A stretch of 5,306 nt of DNA from Paludibacter sp. UBA5753 (GCA_002427615.1 DIFH01000001.1:1-5306); one strand, 5' to 3'; numbered from the stretch's first letter, positions 1 to 5,230 are shown. Notes: a model not told the origin generated them from the letters alone. Numbers and translations: made by a program.

Positions 1-9
1 GTAATCCCC

Positions 10-198
10 CTACCTACTCGATTTTCGATTGTACTTTTTTTTGTTTGCCATTACTTTTTGGTAATTAATAGCTTTTCCGTGAGCTTTTAGCTCTTCTTCA
101 CGACTTTGCTTTCGGGCTGCTTTTACTTGCTCCATTACGGGATGCCCTTTAAATCCACTGATGTGGGACTTTTTAGATAGTTTCTTTCTGCTTTTCAT
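10..198 (-). CDS. Small highly basic hypothetical protein (62 aa)
   Basis: An ATG at 198 opens a 62-codon frame ending in TAG at 12-10. The product has about 20 Lys/Arg against only 4 Glu and no Asp, so it is strongly cationic. It starts with a KSRKKLSKK cluster and ends with an ANKKKYNRKSSR tail. The middle (HPVMEQVKAARKQSREEELKAHG) looks helical. There is no signal peptide, membrane segment or cysteine. Such composition suits binding to nucleic acid or the ribosome, but that is inference and I do not recognise the family. The leader (AAAATTAAAAAAA before ATG) is A-rich, as is usual for Bacteroidota. The gene lies 50 bp downstream of the tsaE stop on the same strand, so it is probably the last part seen of the tsaE transcript. 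Its coding nature rests on the clean start, the leader and the non-random composition; lysine-rich frames can also arise by chance in A-rich DNA. Confidence 0.6.
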   Translation of the reverse strand: MKSRKKLSKKSHISGFKGHPVMEQVKAARKQSREEELKAHGKAINYQKVMANKKKYNRKSSR

Positions 199-228
199 TT
201 TTTTTAATTTTGGTTATGTTCTTTCTTG

Positions 229-262
229 AAGTTCCCCTTGGGGGAAATTTAGGCGGCTATAT
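229..262 (+). repeat. Dispersed palindromic repeat, copy A (at the tsaE 3' end)
   Basis: This copy has a core hairpin TTCCCC-TTG-GGGGAA (232-246, perfect 6-bp arms) followed by AAATTTAGGCGGCTATAT. It shares the order AAGT-CCxxCTTxGGG-ATTTAGG-CT-TAT with copies B (661-692) and C (756-788). It lies across the tsaE stop codon: on the minus strand the repeat supplies the last GCC GCC codons and the TAA stop of tsaE. The hairpin then falls just after the stop, in the tsaE to small-ORF spacer. It lacks a U-tract on the minus strand, so it is not a typical intrinsic terminator, though it could protect the 3' end of the message. Confidence 0.65.
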
Positions 263-728
263 ATATTTTTCTTTTCCCATTTTCCATTTCTTCGATCTCC
301 ACATTCACGATGGTATCGGGGAGGAGAGGAGCGATATTTTCCGACCATTCGATAAAACACAAATTTCCGCTGTATAAATATTCTTCGGCTCCAAGGTCGA
401 GAGCTTCCTGAATATTGTTGATGCGGTAACAATCGAAGTGATAAATGATGCGTTCGTCGGCAGCTTCATATTCGTTAACAATAGAGAAGGTAGGTGAATT
501 TACAGTTTCTTTCACGCCCATCGCTTGGCATATTGCTTTTATGAATGTTGTTTTGCCGGCGCCCATTTTTCCGTTAAAGGCAAACACTGTCCGATTTCCA
601 ATATGATCAATAAATTGCCGGGCTGTTTGGTTGATGCTGTCAAGCGATTGAATTTCGAGAATACAGTCCCCTAAATCCCCCAAGGAGGACTTAAATATAG
701 GATTGTTTGTTGTTTCGTTTGTTTTCAT
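249..728 (-). CDS. tsaE: TsaE, ATPase of the tRNA t6A37 threonylcarbamoylation complex
   Basis: TsaE is the P-loop ATPase that works with TsaB and TsaD in the cytoplasm to put threonylcarbamoyl-adenosine at position 37 of ANN-decoding tRNAs. Sequence signs: Walker A GKMGAGKTT at residues 53-61; the family segment NSPTFSIVNEY at 77-87; HFDCYRI (family HxDxYRL) at 97-103 with D99 and Y101; and FIEWSENI (E127, W128, E130) at 125-132. The length of 159 aa is a little above the usual 135-150. The excess is N-terminal: residues 1-22 precede the family start near ILEIQSLDSINQTARQF, and residues 13-22 (KSSLGDLGDC) are encoded by repeat copy B. No in-frame ATG lies between M1 and M55, so ATG at 728 is the best start; a TTG at Leu16 is the only other near option. 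A Bacteroidota promoter lies 68 bp upstream. The stop codon falls in repeat copy A. Identity is secure; the exact N-terminus is not. Confidence 0.95.
   Translation of the reverse strand: MKTNETTNNPIFKSSLGDLGDCILEIQSLDSINQTARQFIDHIGNRTVFAFNGKMGAGKTTFIKAICQAMGVKETVNSPTFSIVNEYEAADERIIYHFDCYRINNIQEALDLGAEEYLYSGNLCFIEWSENIAPLLPDTIVNVEIEEMENGKRKIYIAA
661..692 (-). repeat. Dispersed palindromic repeat, copy B (inside tsaE, translated)
   Basis: Read on the minus strand it begins AAGTCCTCCTTGGGGGATTT and ends AGGGGACTGTAT. It shares AAGTCC, the CC-TTGGG core, ATTTAGG and CTGTAT with copy C (756-788), which lies in the opposite orientation. It encodes residues 13-22 of the predicted TsaE, plus part of the next codons, in an N-terminal stretch that does not belong to the conserved TsaE fold. 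TCCTCC/GGGGGA can pair with one G-U. Confidence 0.65.
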
Positions 729-755
729 TACAATATTTAAAAATAATAATTTTCA

Positions 756-788
756 AAGTCCCACTTTGGGTGGATTTAGGCGCTGTAT
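756..788 (+). repeat. Dispersed palindromic repeat, copy C (tsaE leader)
   Basis: It reads AAGTCCCACTTTGGGTGGAT then TTAGGCGCTGTAT. It is in the same orientation as copy A and inverted relative to copy B, from which it is separated by 63 bp holding the tsaE start codon. It contains the internal pairs CCCA/TGGG and CCAC/GTGG. It lies just downstream of the -7 box at 796-803, so the tsaE transcript would begin at or very near the edge of the repeat. Confidence 0.65.
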
Positions 789-795
789 TTGCTTA

Positions 796-824
796 CAAAG
801 ATACGGTCGTTTTTAAATATTCAA
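796..824 (-). promoter_or_regulatory. Bacteroidota-type promoter for tsaE
   Basis: On the minus strand TATCTTTG (803-796) matches the Bacteroidota -7 consensus TAnnTTTG exactly. TTGA at 824-821 lies 17 bp upstream; this is a partial, slightly close match to the TTTG -33 element. The predicted transcription start is near 788-792, giving a leader of about 60-65 nt before the tsaE ATG. The box lies just after the uvrC stop codon, so tsaE and the small gene need not depend on uvrC read-through. Confidence 0.6.
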
Positions 825-827
825 TTC

Positions 828-2645
828 TCAGGGCTTCAAATCACGTCTGAAGTAATTGTAAATAGCTGATGCTCTGCTATTTCCTATGAGTTCAGAAAGT
901 TCTTGCATTTCTGCCATTTTAATCCGTTTTACGCTTTTGAAATGCTTTATCAGTTCGTTTTTTGTTTTCTCACCAATACCCGGAATGTTATCCAGTTCCG
1001 AAGCCGTTTGCGACTTGCTTCTTTTGTCCCGATGAAAGGCGATGGCGAAACGATGTACTTCGTCCTGCATGCCGGCAAAGAATTTAAAAAGCGGGTCGGT
1101 AGGTTTCAGTCCGACCACTTTCGGAGGAAAACCGTAAAGAATTTCATTCGTGTGATGCTTTGCATCTTTGGCAAGTCCGGCTATCGGAATTTGCAGTTTC
1201 AGTTCATCTTCTATCACCTGACGTATAACTTCCATTTGACCGATTCCGCCATCGGCTATGATTAAATCGGGGAGAGGCGATTCTTCATTTAACATTCTGG
1301 TATATCTTCTTCGTACAATCTCTTTCATCGATGCGTAATCGTCTGGACCCACGACCGTTTTGATATTGTACTTACGATAGTCTTTTTTGGATGGTTTTCC
1401 CTTGATATACACCACACAAGCTGCCACTGCATCGCTACCCTGTATGTTTGAATTATCGAAACATTCAATTTGCATGGGTAGTTTGGAGAGTTGAAGCCGT
1501 TCTTTTATGCTGTTTAACAGCTGGATAGCCCGTTGGTCAGGGTTTAATTTCTCGGCTTGTTTCAGCTTATCGAGCTTATATTGCTTTACGTTTTGTATGG
1601 CAAGGTCGAGCAGTTTCTTCCTGTCTCCCCGTTGTGGAATAACCGTATTTACGTTTTTCAGGTTAAAATCCAGTTTAAAAGGTAACACGATTTCTTTCGA
1701 ATTACTTTTAAGCCTTTCGCGCAACTCTACTACGGCCATTGCCAAAATTTCTTCTTTTTGTTCGTCAATATGTTTTTTATACTCTATGGTATAGCCTTGT
1801 ATAATGCTTCCTTTTGAAATACGCAGGATATTAACGAAAGCAGCGTTTTCGTTTTCGTCGTAAGCAAAAACATCGGTGTCGTTGAGAATAGTATTCGAGA
1901 TGACCGATTTCGATTTGTAGGCTTCTATGAGTTCGTATTTTTGTTTGAGGAGGTGAGCCTCCTCAAATTTATATTCAGATGCCAGTTGCTGCATTTGTCC
2001 GAAAAGAATTTTGCTTATTTCATTGGCATCACCCTCGATAATTTGTTTCACATGTTCTATGTGTTTGCGATATTCTTCCGCCGATTCTTTTGCTTCGCAG
2101 GGACCGTTGCATTTATGAATGTGGTATTGCAGGCAAACTTTGAATTTTCCTTCTTGAATGCTTTGCTCAAACAAAGGTAACCTGCATGTACGTATAGGGT
2201 AGAGCTGGTGGATGATATCGAGTAAGGAGTTTATTGTATAATTTGAACTGTACGGACCGTAATATTGCGAACCATTCCGGATAATATTTCTTGTTTTAAA
2301 AACGCGGGGGAAAGGTTCGTTGGTTATACAAATACTCGGGTATGTTTTGCCATCTTTCAGCATCACATTGTAGCGTGGTTGGTATTGTTTAATGAGGTTG
2401 TTTTCGAGCAGGAGGGCATCTTCTTCCGTTTCGACAACTATATATTTGAGGGATGCGATGTTTTTGACAAGCACATTCGTTTTGCCCGAATCATGAATTT
2501 TGTTAAAATAAGAACTTACACGTTTCTTTAAATTTTTGGCTTTGCCTACATAAATAATTTCGTCGTTAATATTAAAATACTGATACACCCCCGGCTTATC
2601 GGGCAGGGAGTTTACTTGTTCTTTTAGTATTTCGGATGATTTCAT
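828..2645 (-). CDS. uvrC: UvrC, excinuclease ABC subunit C
   Basis: UvrC makes both incisions around DNA lesions in the UvrABC nucleotide excision repair pathway. Domains in order: GIY-YIG nuclease for the 3' cut, residues about 15-95 (GVY 19-21, YVG 32-34, R42, E81 in LLENNLIKQ); four cysteines C154, C171, C179 and C183, which match in spacing the Fe-S cluster ligands reported for E. coli UvrC; a UVR motif that contacts UvrB, about 205-240; an RNase H-like nuclease for the 5' cut, about 385-545, with ECFDNS D397, PDD 434-436, IIADGG D465 and FHRDKRSK H538, corresponding to known catalytic positions; and C-terminal helix-hairpin-helix, about 550-600 (IPGIGEKTKNELIKHF). At 605 aa it is full length and intact. 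ATG at 2645 puts the GIY motif at the expected distance from the N-terminus. It follows mnmG after a 129-bp gap holding two parS-like sites. No clear promoter was seen there, so read-through from mnmG is likely. ParB at 2670-2685, only 24 bp before the start, could influence expression. Confidence 0.98.
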   Translation of the reverse strand: MKSSEILKEQVNSLPDKPGVYQYFNINDEIIYVGKAKNLKKRVSSYFNKIHDSGKTNVLVKNIASLKYIVVETEEDALLLENNLIKQYQPRYNVMLKDGKTYPSICITNEPFPRVFKTRNIIRNGSQYYGPYSSNYTINSLLDIIHQLYPIRTCRLPLFEQSIQEGKFKVCLQYHIHKCNGPCEAKESAEEYRKHIEHVKQIIEGDANEISKILFGQMQQLASEYKFEEAHLLKQKYELIEAYKSKSVISNTILNDTDVFAYDENENAAFVNILRISKGSIIQGYTIEYKKHIDEQKEEILAMAVVELRERLKSNSKEIVLPFKLDFNLKNVNTVIPQRGDRKKLLDLAIQNVKQYKLDKLKQAEKLNPDQRAIQLLNSIKERLQLSKLPMQIECFDNSNIQGSDAVAACVVYIKGKPSKKDYRKYNIKTVVGPDDYASMKEIVRRRYTRMLNEESPLPDLIIADGGIGQMEVIRQVIEDELKLQIPIAGLAKDAKHHTNEILYGFPPKVVGLKPTDPLFKFFAGMQDEVHRFAIAFHRDKRSKSQTASELDNIPGIGEKTKNELIKHFKSVKRIKMAEMQELSELIGNSRASAIYNYFRRDLKP

Positions 2646-2669
2646 TTATCTGTTGTATTTTGCGTTTAT

Positions 2670-2685
2670 TGTTTCATGTGGAACA
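2670..2685. promoter_or_regulatory. parS-like site, imperfect (14/16)
   Basis: TGTTTCATGTGGAACA differs from TGTTTCACGTGAAACA at positions 8 (C to T) and 12 (A to G) and keeps partial dyad symmetry. It lies 24 bp upstream of the uvrC ATG. It is followed by TTTTG, as is the perfect site at 2754-2769, and is spaced 84 bp centre to centre from it. Read as a second, weaker ParB site; this is inference from similarity and pairing. Confidence 0.6.
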
Positions 2686-2709
2686 TTTTGCCCATTTTCA
2701 ACAAAATGT
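2683..2709. other. Inverted repeat between the two parS-like sites
   Basis: ACATTTTG (2683-2690) and CAAAATGT (2702-2709) form perfect 8-bp arms around an 11-nt loop, extendable by GG/CC past a bulged A. The left arm overlaps the end of the imperfect parS. The same ACATTTTG also follows the perfect parS at 2767-2774. There is no U-tract immediately after the stem on either strand, so it is not a typical terminator. Confidence 0.5.
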
Positions 2710-2753
2710 CCGTGATTATAAAAGTGCGTCGTTTACTTGATTTATGTCTTTTT

Positions 2754-2769
2754 TGTTTCACGTGAAACA
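2754..2769. promoter_or_regulatory. parS centromere site, perfect consensus palindrome
   Basis: TGTTTCACGTGAAACA is a perfect 16-bp palindrome identical to the conserved chromosomal parS site bound by ParB/Spo0J proteins in many bacterial phyla. It is intergenic, 5 bp downstream of the mnmG stop codon. ParB loads at parS, spreads and clamps on DNA, recruits SMC and links the origin region to ParA for segregation. No parA or parB gene lies in the window, so the ParB partner is assumed. A chance perfect 16-mer in 5.3 kb is very unlikely, and a related second site lies 84 bp away. Confidence 0.85.
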
Positions 2770-2774
2770 TTTTG

Positions 2775-4649
2775 TTATCTTCCCAGCAATACCAGTAATA
2801 TGTTTATGTCGCTGGGTGAAATTCCGGGGATTCGGCTGGCCTGCCCGATAGTTTCAGGGTTGATCCTGGATAGTTTTTGCCGTGCTTCGGTGGAAAGGGA
2901 CTGGACAGCATTGTAATCTACGCGTCCTTTTATGTTTACATGTTCGAGCCGAAGGAGCTTTTCTGCAATGATTTTTTCGCGTTCAATGTACCCTTCGTAC
3001 TTCAAAAGAACTTCGGTTGCTTCAACTATTTCTTCTTTTCTTGATTTTATTCCGTCAATTTTTTGCTGAAGAGCAGGGATAACTCCAGCTAAATTAATAA
3101 TGTCCAACTGAGGTCGAAGTACCAAATCGCTCAGTTTACAGCCATGTTTAAGTTCGGATGATCCCATTGTAACCAAAAAATCGTTTATTTGAGCTGGTTT
3201 AATGGAGTAGTCCTCTATGAATTCGCGCAATTTTGTTTGTTCGACTTTTTTATGTTGAAGTTGATCAAAACGATTTTTCGTAGCCAGTCCAATGTTATAT
3301 CCTTTTTCAGTGAGACGCATATCTGCATCGTCCTGCCTAAGTAATAAACGGTATTCTGCGCGCGAAGTAAACATCCGGTAGGGTTCATCCACGCCTTTGG
3401 TAACCAAATCGTCGATGAGTACGCCTATATAGGCTTCGTTACGGGCGAGGGTAAATTCATTTCCGCCGTGGCAATTGATATGTGCATTGATACCGGCAAT
3501 GAGTCCCTGGCCTCCGGCTTCTTCGTAGCCTGTTGTTCCGTTCACCTGTCCGGCAAAGAAAAGATTTTTGATTTGTTTCGTTTCCAGCGTATGTTTAAGT
3601 TGCGTAGGATCGAAGAAATCGTACTCGATGGCATAACCCGGACGATAGAGTTGGGCATTTTCCAACCCGACGATGGTATGAATCGCGTCGATCTGAACCT
3701 GAAGCGGGAGTGAGGACGAAAAGCCATTTAGATAGTATTCTTGCGAGTCTACGCCTTCTGGTTCCAGAAAAAGCTGATGCGAAACTTTATCGGCAAAGGT
3801 GATTATTTTAGTCTCAATGCTCGGACAATACCGGGGTCCGATGCTTTGTATTTGTCCGTTGTAAAGGGGAGAAAACTCTAATCCTTTCCGTAATTCATCA
3901 TGGGTGGTTTCGTTGGTATAAGTTATCCAGCAACTGCGTTGAGGTAATTCTCGTTTTACTTCTTCGAGGAAGGAGAATTTATGGTAGTCGTTTTCGCCGG
4001 TTTGTTCGGACATTTTTGTGAAATCAATGGTGCGTCCGTCGATGCGGCAGGGAGTACCTGTTTTCATTCGATCGGTAGAAAAGCCGATGGATTTGAGCTG
4101 TTCTGTAATCCCGATGGAAGCCGGTTCTGAAATGCGACCGCCGGTTAATTGTTTTTTACCGAAGTGCATGAGCCCTCCGAGGAAAGTTCCTGCGGTGAGG
4201 ACGACGCATTTTGCTTTCATTTCAACGCCTAAAGCTGTAATTACCCCCCGTACTTCTCCGTTTTCAACGACTAATTGTTTGACGGTATCCTGCCAAACGA
4301 AGAGGTTGGACGTATTGGTGATGGTTTTTATCCATTGTTGTATGAATTCATGGCGGTCGCTCTGAGAACGGGGACTCCACATGGCGGGGCCTTTAGAGCG
4401 GTTCAACATGCGGAATTGAATGGCGGAGCGGTCGGTAACGATTCCCATTTGCCCGCCGAGCGCGTCAATTTCACGGACAATTTGTCCTTTGGCGATTCCT
4501 CCCACGGCTGGGTTGCAACTCATCTGGCCTATCTTGTTCATATCCATGGTGATGAGCAGGGTTTTTGAACCCATATTGGCGGCGGCACAGGCGGCTTCGT
4601 TGCCTGCATGCCCTGCGCCGATTACTATTATATCGTATTTAAAATCCAT
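2775..4649 (-). CDS. mnmG: MnmG (GidA), FAD-dependent tRNA U34 carboxymethylaminomethyl synthase subunit
   Basis: MnmG with its GTPase partner MnmE uses FAD, NADH and methylenetetrahydrofolate to make (c)mnm5U at wobble position 34 of several tRNAs in the cytoplasm. Counting from ATG at 4649 the protein has 624 aa, normal for the family. Signs: FAD-binding GAGHAG at 11-16; SCNPAVGG with C45; LTAGTFLGG 151-159; signature GPRYCPSIETK 271-281 with the second conserved cysteine C275; signature AGQVNGTTGYEEAGGQG 366-382; SRAEYRLLLRQDDADMRLT 429-447; and the helical MnmE/tRNA-binding tail ending IGQASRIPGISPSDINILLVLLGR-type (601-624). An upstream in-frame TTG at 4664 would add five residues (MIIKT), but MDFKYDIIVIGAG is the family-typical start with an A-rich leader. 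Asn17 sits where many homologues have Cys (HAGCEAA); this is not a catalytic position. It is the first gene of the minus-strand cluster, with a candidate promoter at 4741-4748. Confidence 0.98.
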   Translation of the reverse strand: MDFKYDIIVIGAGHAGNEAACAAANMGSKTLLITMDMNKIGQMSCNPAVGGIAKGQIVREIDALGGQMGIVTDRSAIQFRMLNRSKGPAMWSPRSQSDRHEFIQQWIKTITNTSNLFVWQDTVKQLVVENGEVRGVITALGVEMKAKCVVLTAGTFLGGLMHFGKKQLTGGRISEPASIGITEQLKSIGFSTDRMKTGTPCRIDGRTIDFTKMSEQTGENDYHKFSFLEEVKRELPQRSCWITYTNETTHDELRKGLEFSPLYNGQIQSIGPRYCPSIETKIITFADKVSHQLFLEPEGVDSQEYYLNGFSSSLPLQVQIDAIHTIVGLENAQLYRPGYAIEYDFFDPTQLKHTLETKQIKNLFFAGQVNGTTGYEEAGGQGLIAGINAHINCHGGNEFTLARNEAYIGVLIDDLVTKGVDEPYRMFTSRAEYRLLLRQDDADMRLTEKGYNIGLATKNRFDQLQHKKVEQTKLREFIEDYSIKPAQINDFLVTMGSSELKHGCKLSDLVLRPQLDIINLAGVIPALQQKIDGIKSRKEEIVEATEVLLKYEGYIEREKIIAEKLLRLEHVNIKGRVDYNAVQSLSTEARQKLSRINPETIGQASRIPGISPSDINILLVLLGR

Positions 4650-4675
4650 TGTTTTAATTATCAATTAATAAATTC

Positions 4676-4700
4676 TCAATTTTCCAATTGGGGAAATTGA
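4676..4700. other. Hairpin in the mnmG leader
   Basis: TCAATTTTCC (4676-4685) and GGGAAATTGA (4691-4700) pair over 10 positions around a 5-nt loop. One pair is T-G as read on the plus strand and becomes an A-C mismatch in the mnmG mRNA. It would lie 27-51 nt upstream of the mnmG ATG. Its CCAATTGGGGAAATT core loosely resembles the repeat copies around tsaE but lacks the ATTTAGG tail. Confidence 0.45.
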
Positions 4701-4740
4701 ACTTAAATAACACATACCTTTAAACTAATGTTTTGGGTTG

Positions 4741-4748
4741 CAAAGTTA
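4741..4748 (-). promoter_or_regulatory. Candidate Bacteroidota -7 box for mnmG
   Basis: On the minus strand TAACTTTG matches TAnnTTTG. It lies 91 bp upstream of the mnmG ATG and predicts a start near 4733-4737, leaving a leader of about 85 nt that includes the 4676-4700 hairpin. No clear TTTG -33 element is present at the usual 19-21 bp, so the call rests on the -7 box and position alone. Confidence 0.5.
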
Positions 4749-4806
4749 TAAAATTACGGGCACTTATCGGGTATGGTTTTATAAAAAACACATTACCCCC
4801 AACACT

Positions 4807-4820
4807 TCTCCCCGAGGAGA
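4807..4820. repeat. GC-rich hairpin, possible intergenic repeat
   Basis: TCTCC-CCGA-GGAGA is a perfect 5-bp stem with a 4-nt loop, embedded in CCCC-rich and GGGG-rich flanks (4796-4824). Similar short CTCC/GGAG palindromes are scattered between genes in many Bacteroidota; only one copy is present in this window, so repeat status is inferred. Confidence 0.35.
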
Positions 4821-4833
4821 GGGGAAAACGCAT

Positions 4834-4866
4834 AAAAACGTCTGTGGCGTTGTTTAACCACGGACG
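4834..4866 (-). terminator. Terminator-like hairpin for a leftward transcript
   Basis: CGTCTGTGG (4839-4847) and CCACGGACG (4858-4866) form a 9-position stem around a 10-nt loop. Read on the minus strand the stem is followed directly by TTTTT (4838-4834), the layout of an intrinsic terminator, but its central pair is then C-A. On the plus strand the same pair is a stable U-G but no U-tract follows. It lies just left of the long-range paired segment 4875-5085 and could end a leftward RNA before mnmG. Confidence 0.4.
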
Positions 4867-4874
4867 AATTTAAT

Positions 4875-5085
4875 AAAGAATACAGGATTATAATTGCAAT
4901 AATACGACGTATATGTACTCCCCTGCTACCGCGCCAATCTTTCGCGTGGGAGAATAAACCGAAACAGGTATGAAAGGAAATGCCTTGATAGTTATGTAGT
5001 TATAGATAAAGTAAAATGCCATACGATAAAATCGTGGGGTAGCGGGCGGAAAGGAGTCCTTTGTTTATTGTTTCCGGCATTCTTT
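4875..5085. ncRNA. Candidate structured RNA (6S-RNA-like layout), identity unproven
   Basis: The two ends pair: AAAGAAT (4875-4881) with ATTCTTT (5079-5085), continuing with C-G, GGA/TCC and two mismatches to about 4887/5073. Further in, CCTGCTACC (4922-4930) pairs with GGTAGCGGG (5038-5046), including one U-G. Local hairpins are CGCG-n9-CGCG (4931-4946 area, enclosed by CTCCC/GGGAG 4918-4952), ACGAT-AAA-ATCGT (5023-5035) and AAAGGAGTCCTTT (5050-5062) on the 3' side between the two long-range helices. A closing stem, a large open bubble with a small 3'-side hairpin, and a long apical arm are the general layout of 6S RNA, and 211 nt is close to its usual size. I cannot match it to a Bacteroidota 6S sequence from memory. 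It lacks the hallmarks I would expect of RNase P RNA, tmRNA or SRP RNA. Strand is unresolved: a minus-strand terminator lies just to the left, and plus-strand pairing inside the apical arm is slightly better. A decayed mobile element is the alternative. Confidence 0.35.
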
Positions 5086-5164
5086 CTGAGAGTTTAGTTC
5101 TTTTTTGCTAAAAAGGTTAAGTGAAAAAAAACTTGTAACTAATCAGTACACTTTATTTTTATAC

Positions 5165-5209
5165 CCTTTTGATTTTCAGTCCTACATTGTCGAACTGAAA
5201 ATCAAAAGG
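5165..5209. repeat. Perfect 16-bp inverted repeat
   Basis: CCTTTTGATTTTCAGT (5165-5180) and ACTGAAAATCAAAAGG (5194-5209) are exact reverse complements around a 13-nt spacer. No U-tract follows on either strand, so it is not a standard intrinsic terminator. It lies 21 bp upstream of the plus-strand terminator at 5231-5261. It may be an RNA hairpin, a protein-binding dyad, or the remains of a small mobile element; no gene or flanking direct repeat was seen to decide. Confidence 0.75.
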
Positions 5210-5230
5210 AGGGAATTTGTTTCATTATCC

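Noticed and set aside
1..15. TCCCCCTA at the left edge as a fourth copy of the tsaE repeat
   Set aside because: Only a C-run followed by TA is shared and the window cuts off the rest; too short to call.
214..432. 72-codon minus-strand frame overlapping the tsaE 3' half
   Set aside because: It overlaps conserved TsaE motifs in another frame, and its composition is rich in Arg and Ser as expected of a frame-shadow.
2044..2059. TGTTTCACATGTTCTA as a third parS
   Set aside because: The left half-site is perfect but only 11 of 16 positions match and there is no dyad; it lies inside the uvrC coding sequence.
903..2531. Plus-strand open frames of 79-120 codons opposite uvrC
   Set aside because: They are antisense shadows of an intact, strongly conserved uvrC gene with no domain signs of their own.
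4650..4664. Upstream TTG start giving MnmG five extra residues (MIIKT)
   Set aside because: MDFKYDIIVIGAG from ATG 4649 is the usual MnmG N-terminus, and the extra codons lie in the A/T-rich leader next to the ATG.
3468..4668. Open frames of 61-115 codons overlapping mnmG (mostly plus strand)
   Set aside because: mnmG is full length and conserved throughout; these frames show no recognisable protein features.
5000..5080. 26-codon minus-strand frame beginning MPETINKGLL
   Set aside because: It is short, lies inside the paired segment, has no recognised homology and no leader that favours translation.
4875..5085. RNase P RNA, tmRNA or SRP RNA
   Set aside because: None of the conserved core sequences I know for these RNAs, and no tRNA-like TTCGA arm with CCA end, is present.
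5119..5160. AAGTG/CACTT stem followed by TATTTTTAT as a plus-strand terminator
   Set aside because: Only five base pairs with a long A-rich loop; too weak compared with the hairpins to its right.
4741..5230. Replication origin in the long gap
   Set aside because: No cluster of TTATNCACA DnaA boxes; the nearest look-alikes (TTATCGGGT at about 4765, TTATCCCCC at about 5225) are poor and isolated. An origin may be near but is not shown here.
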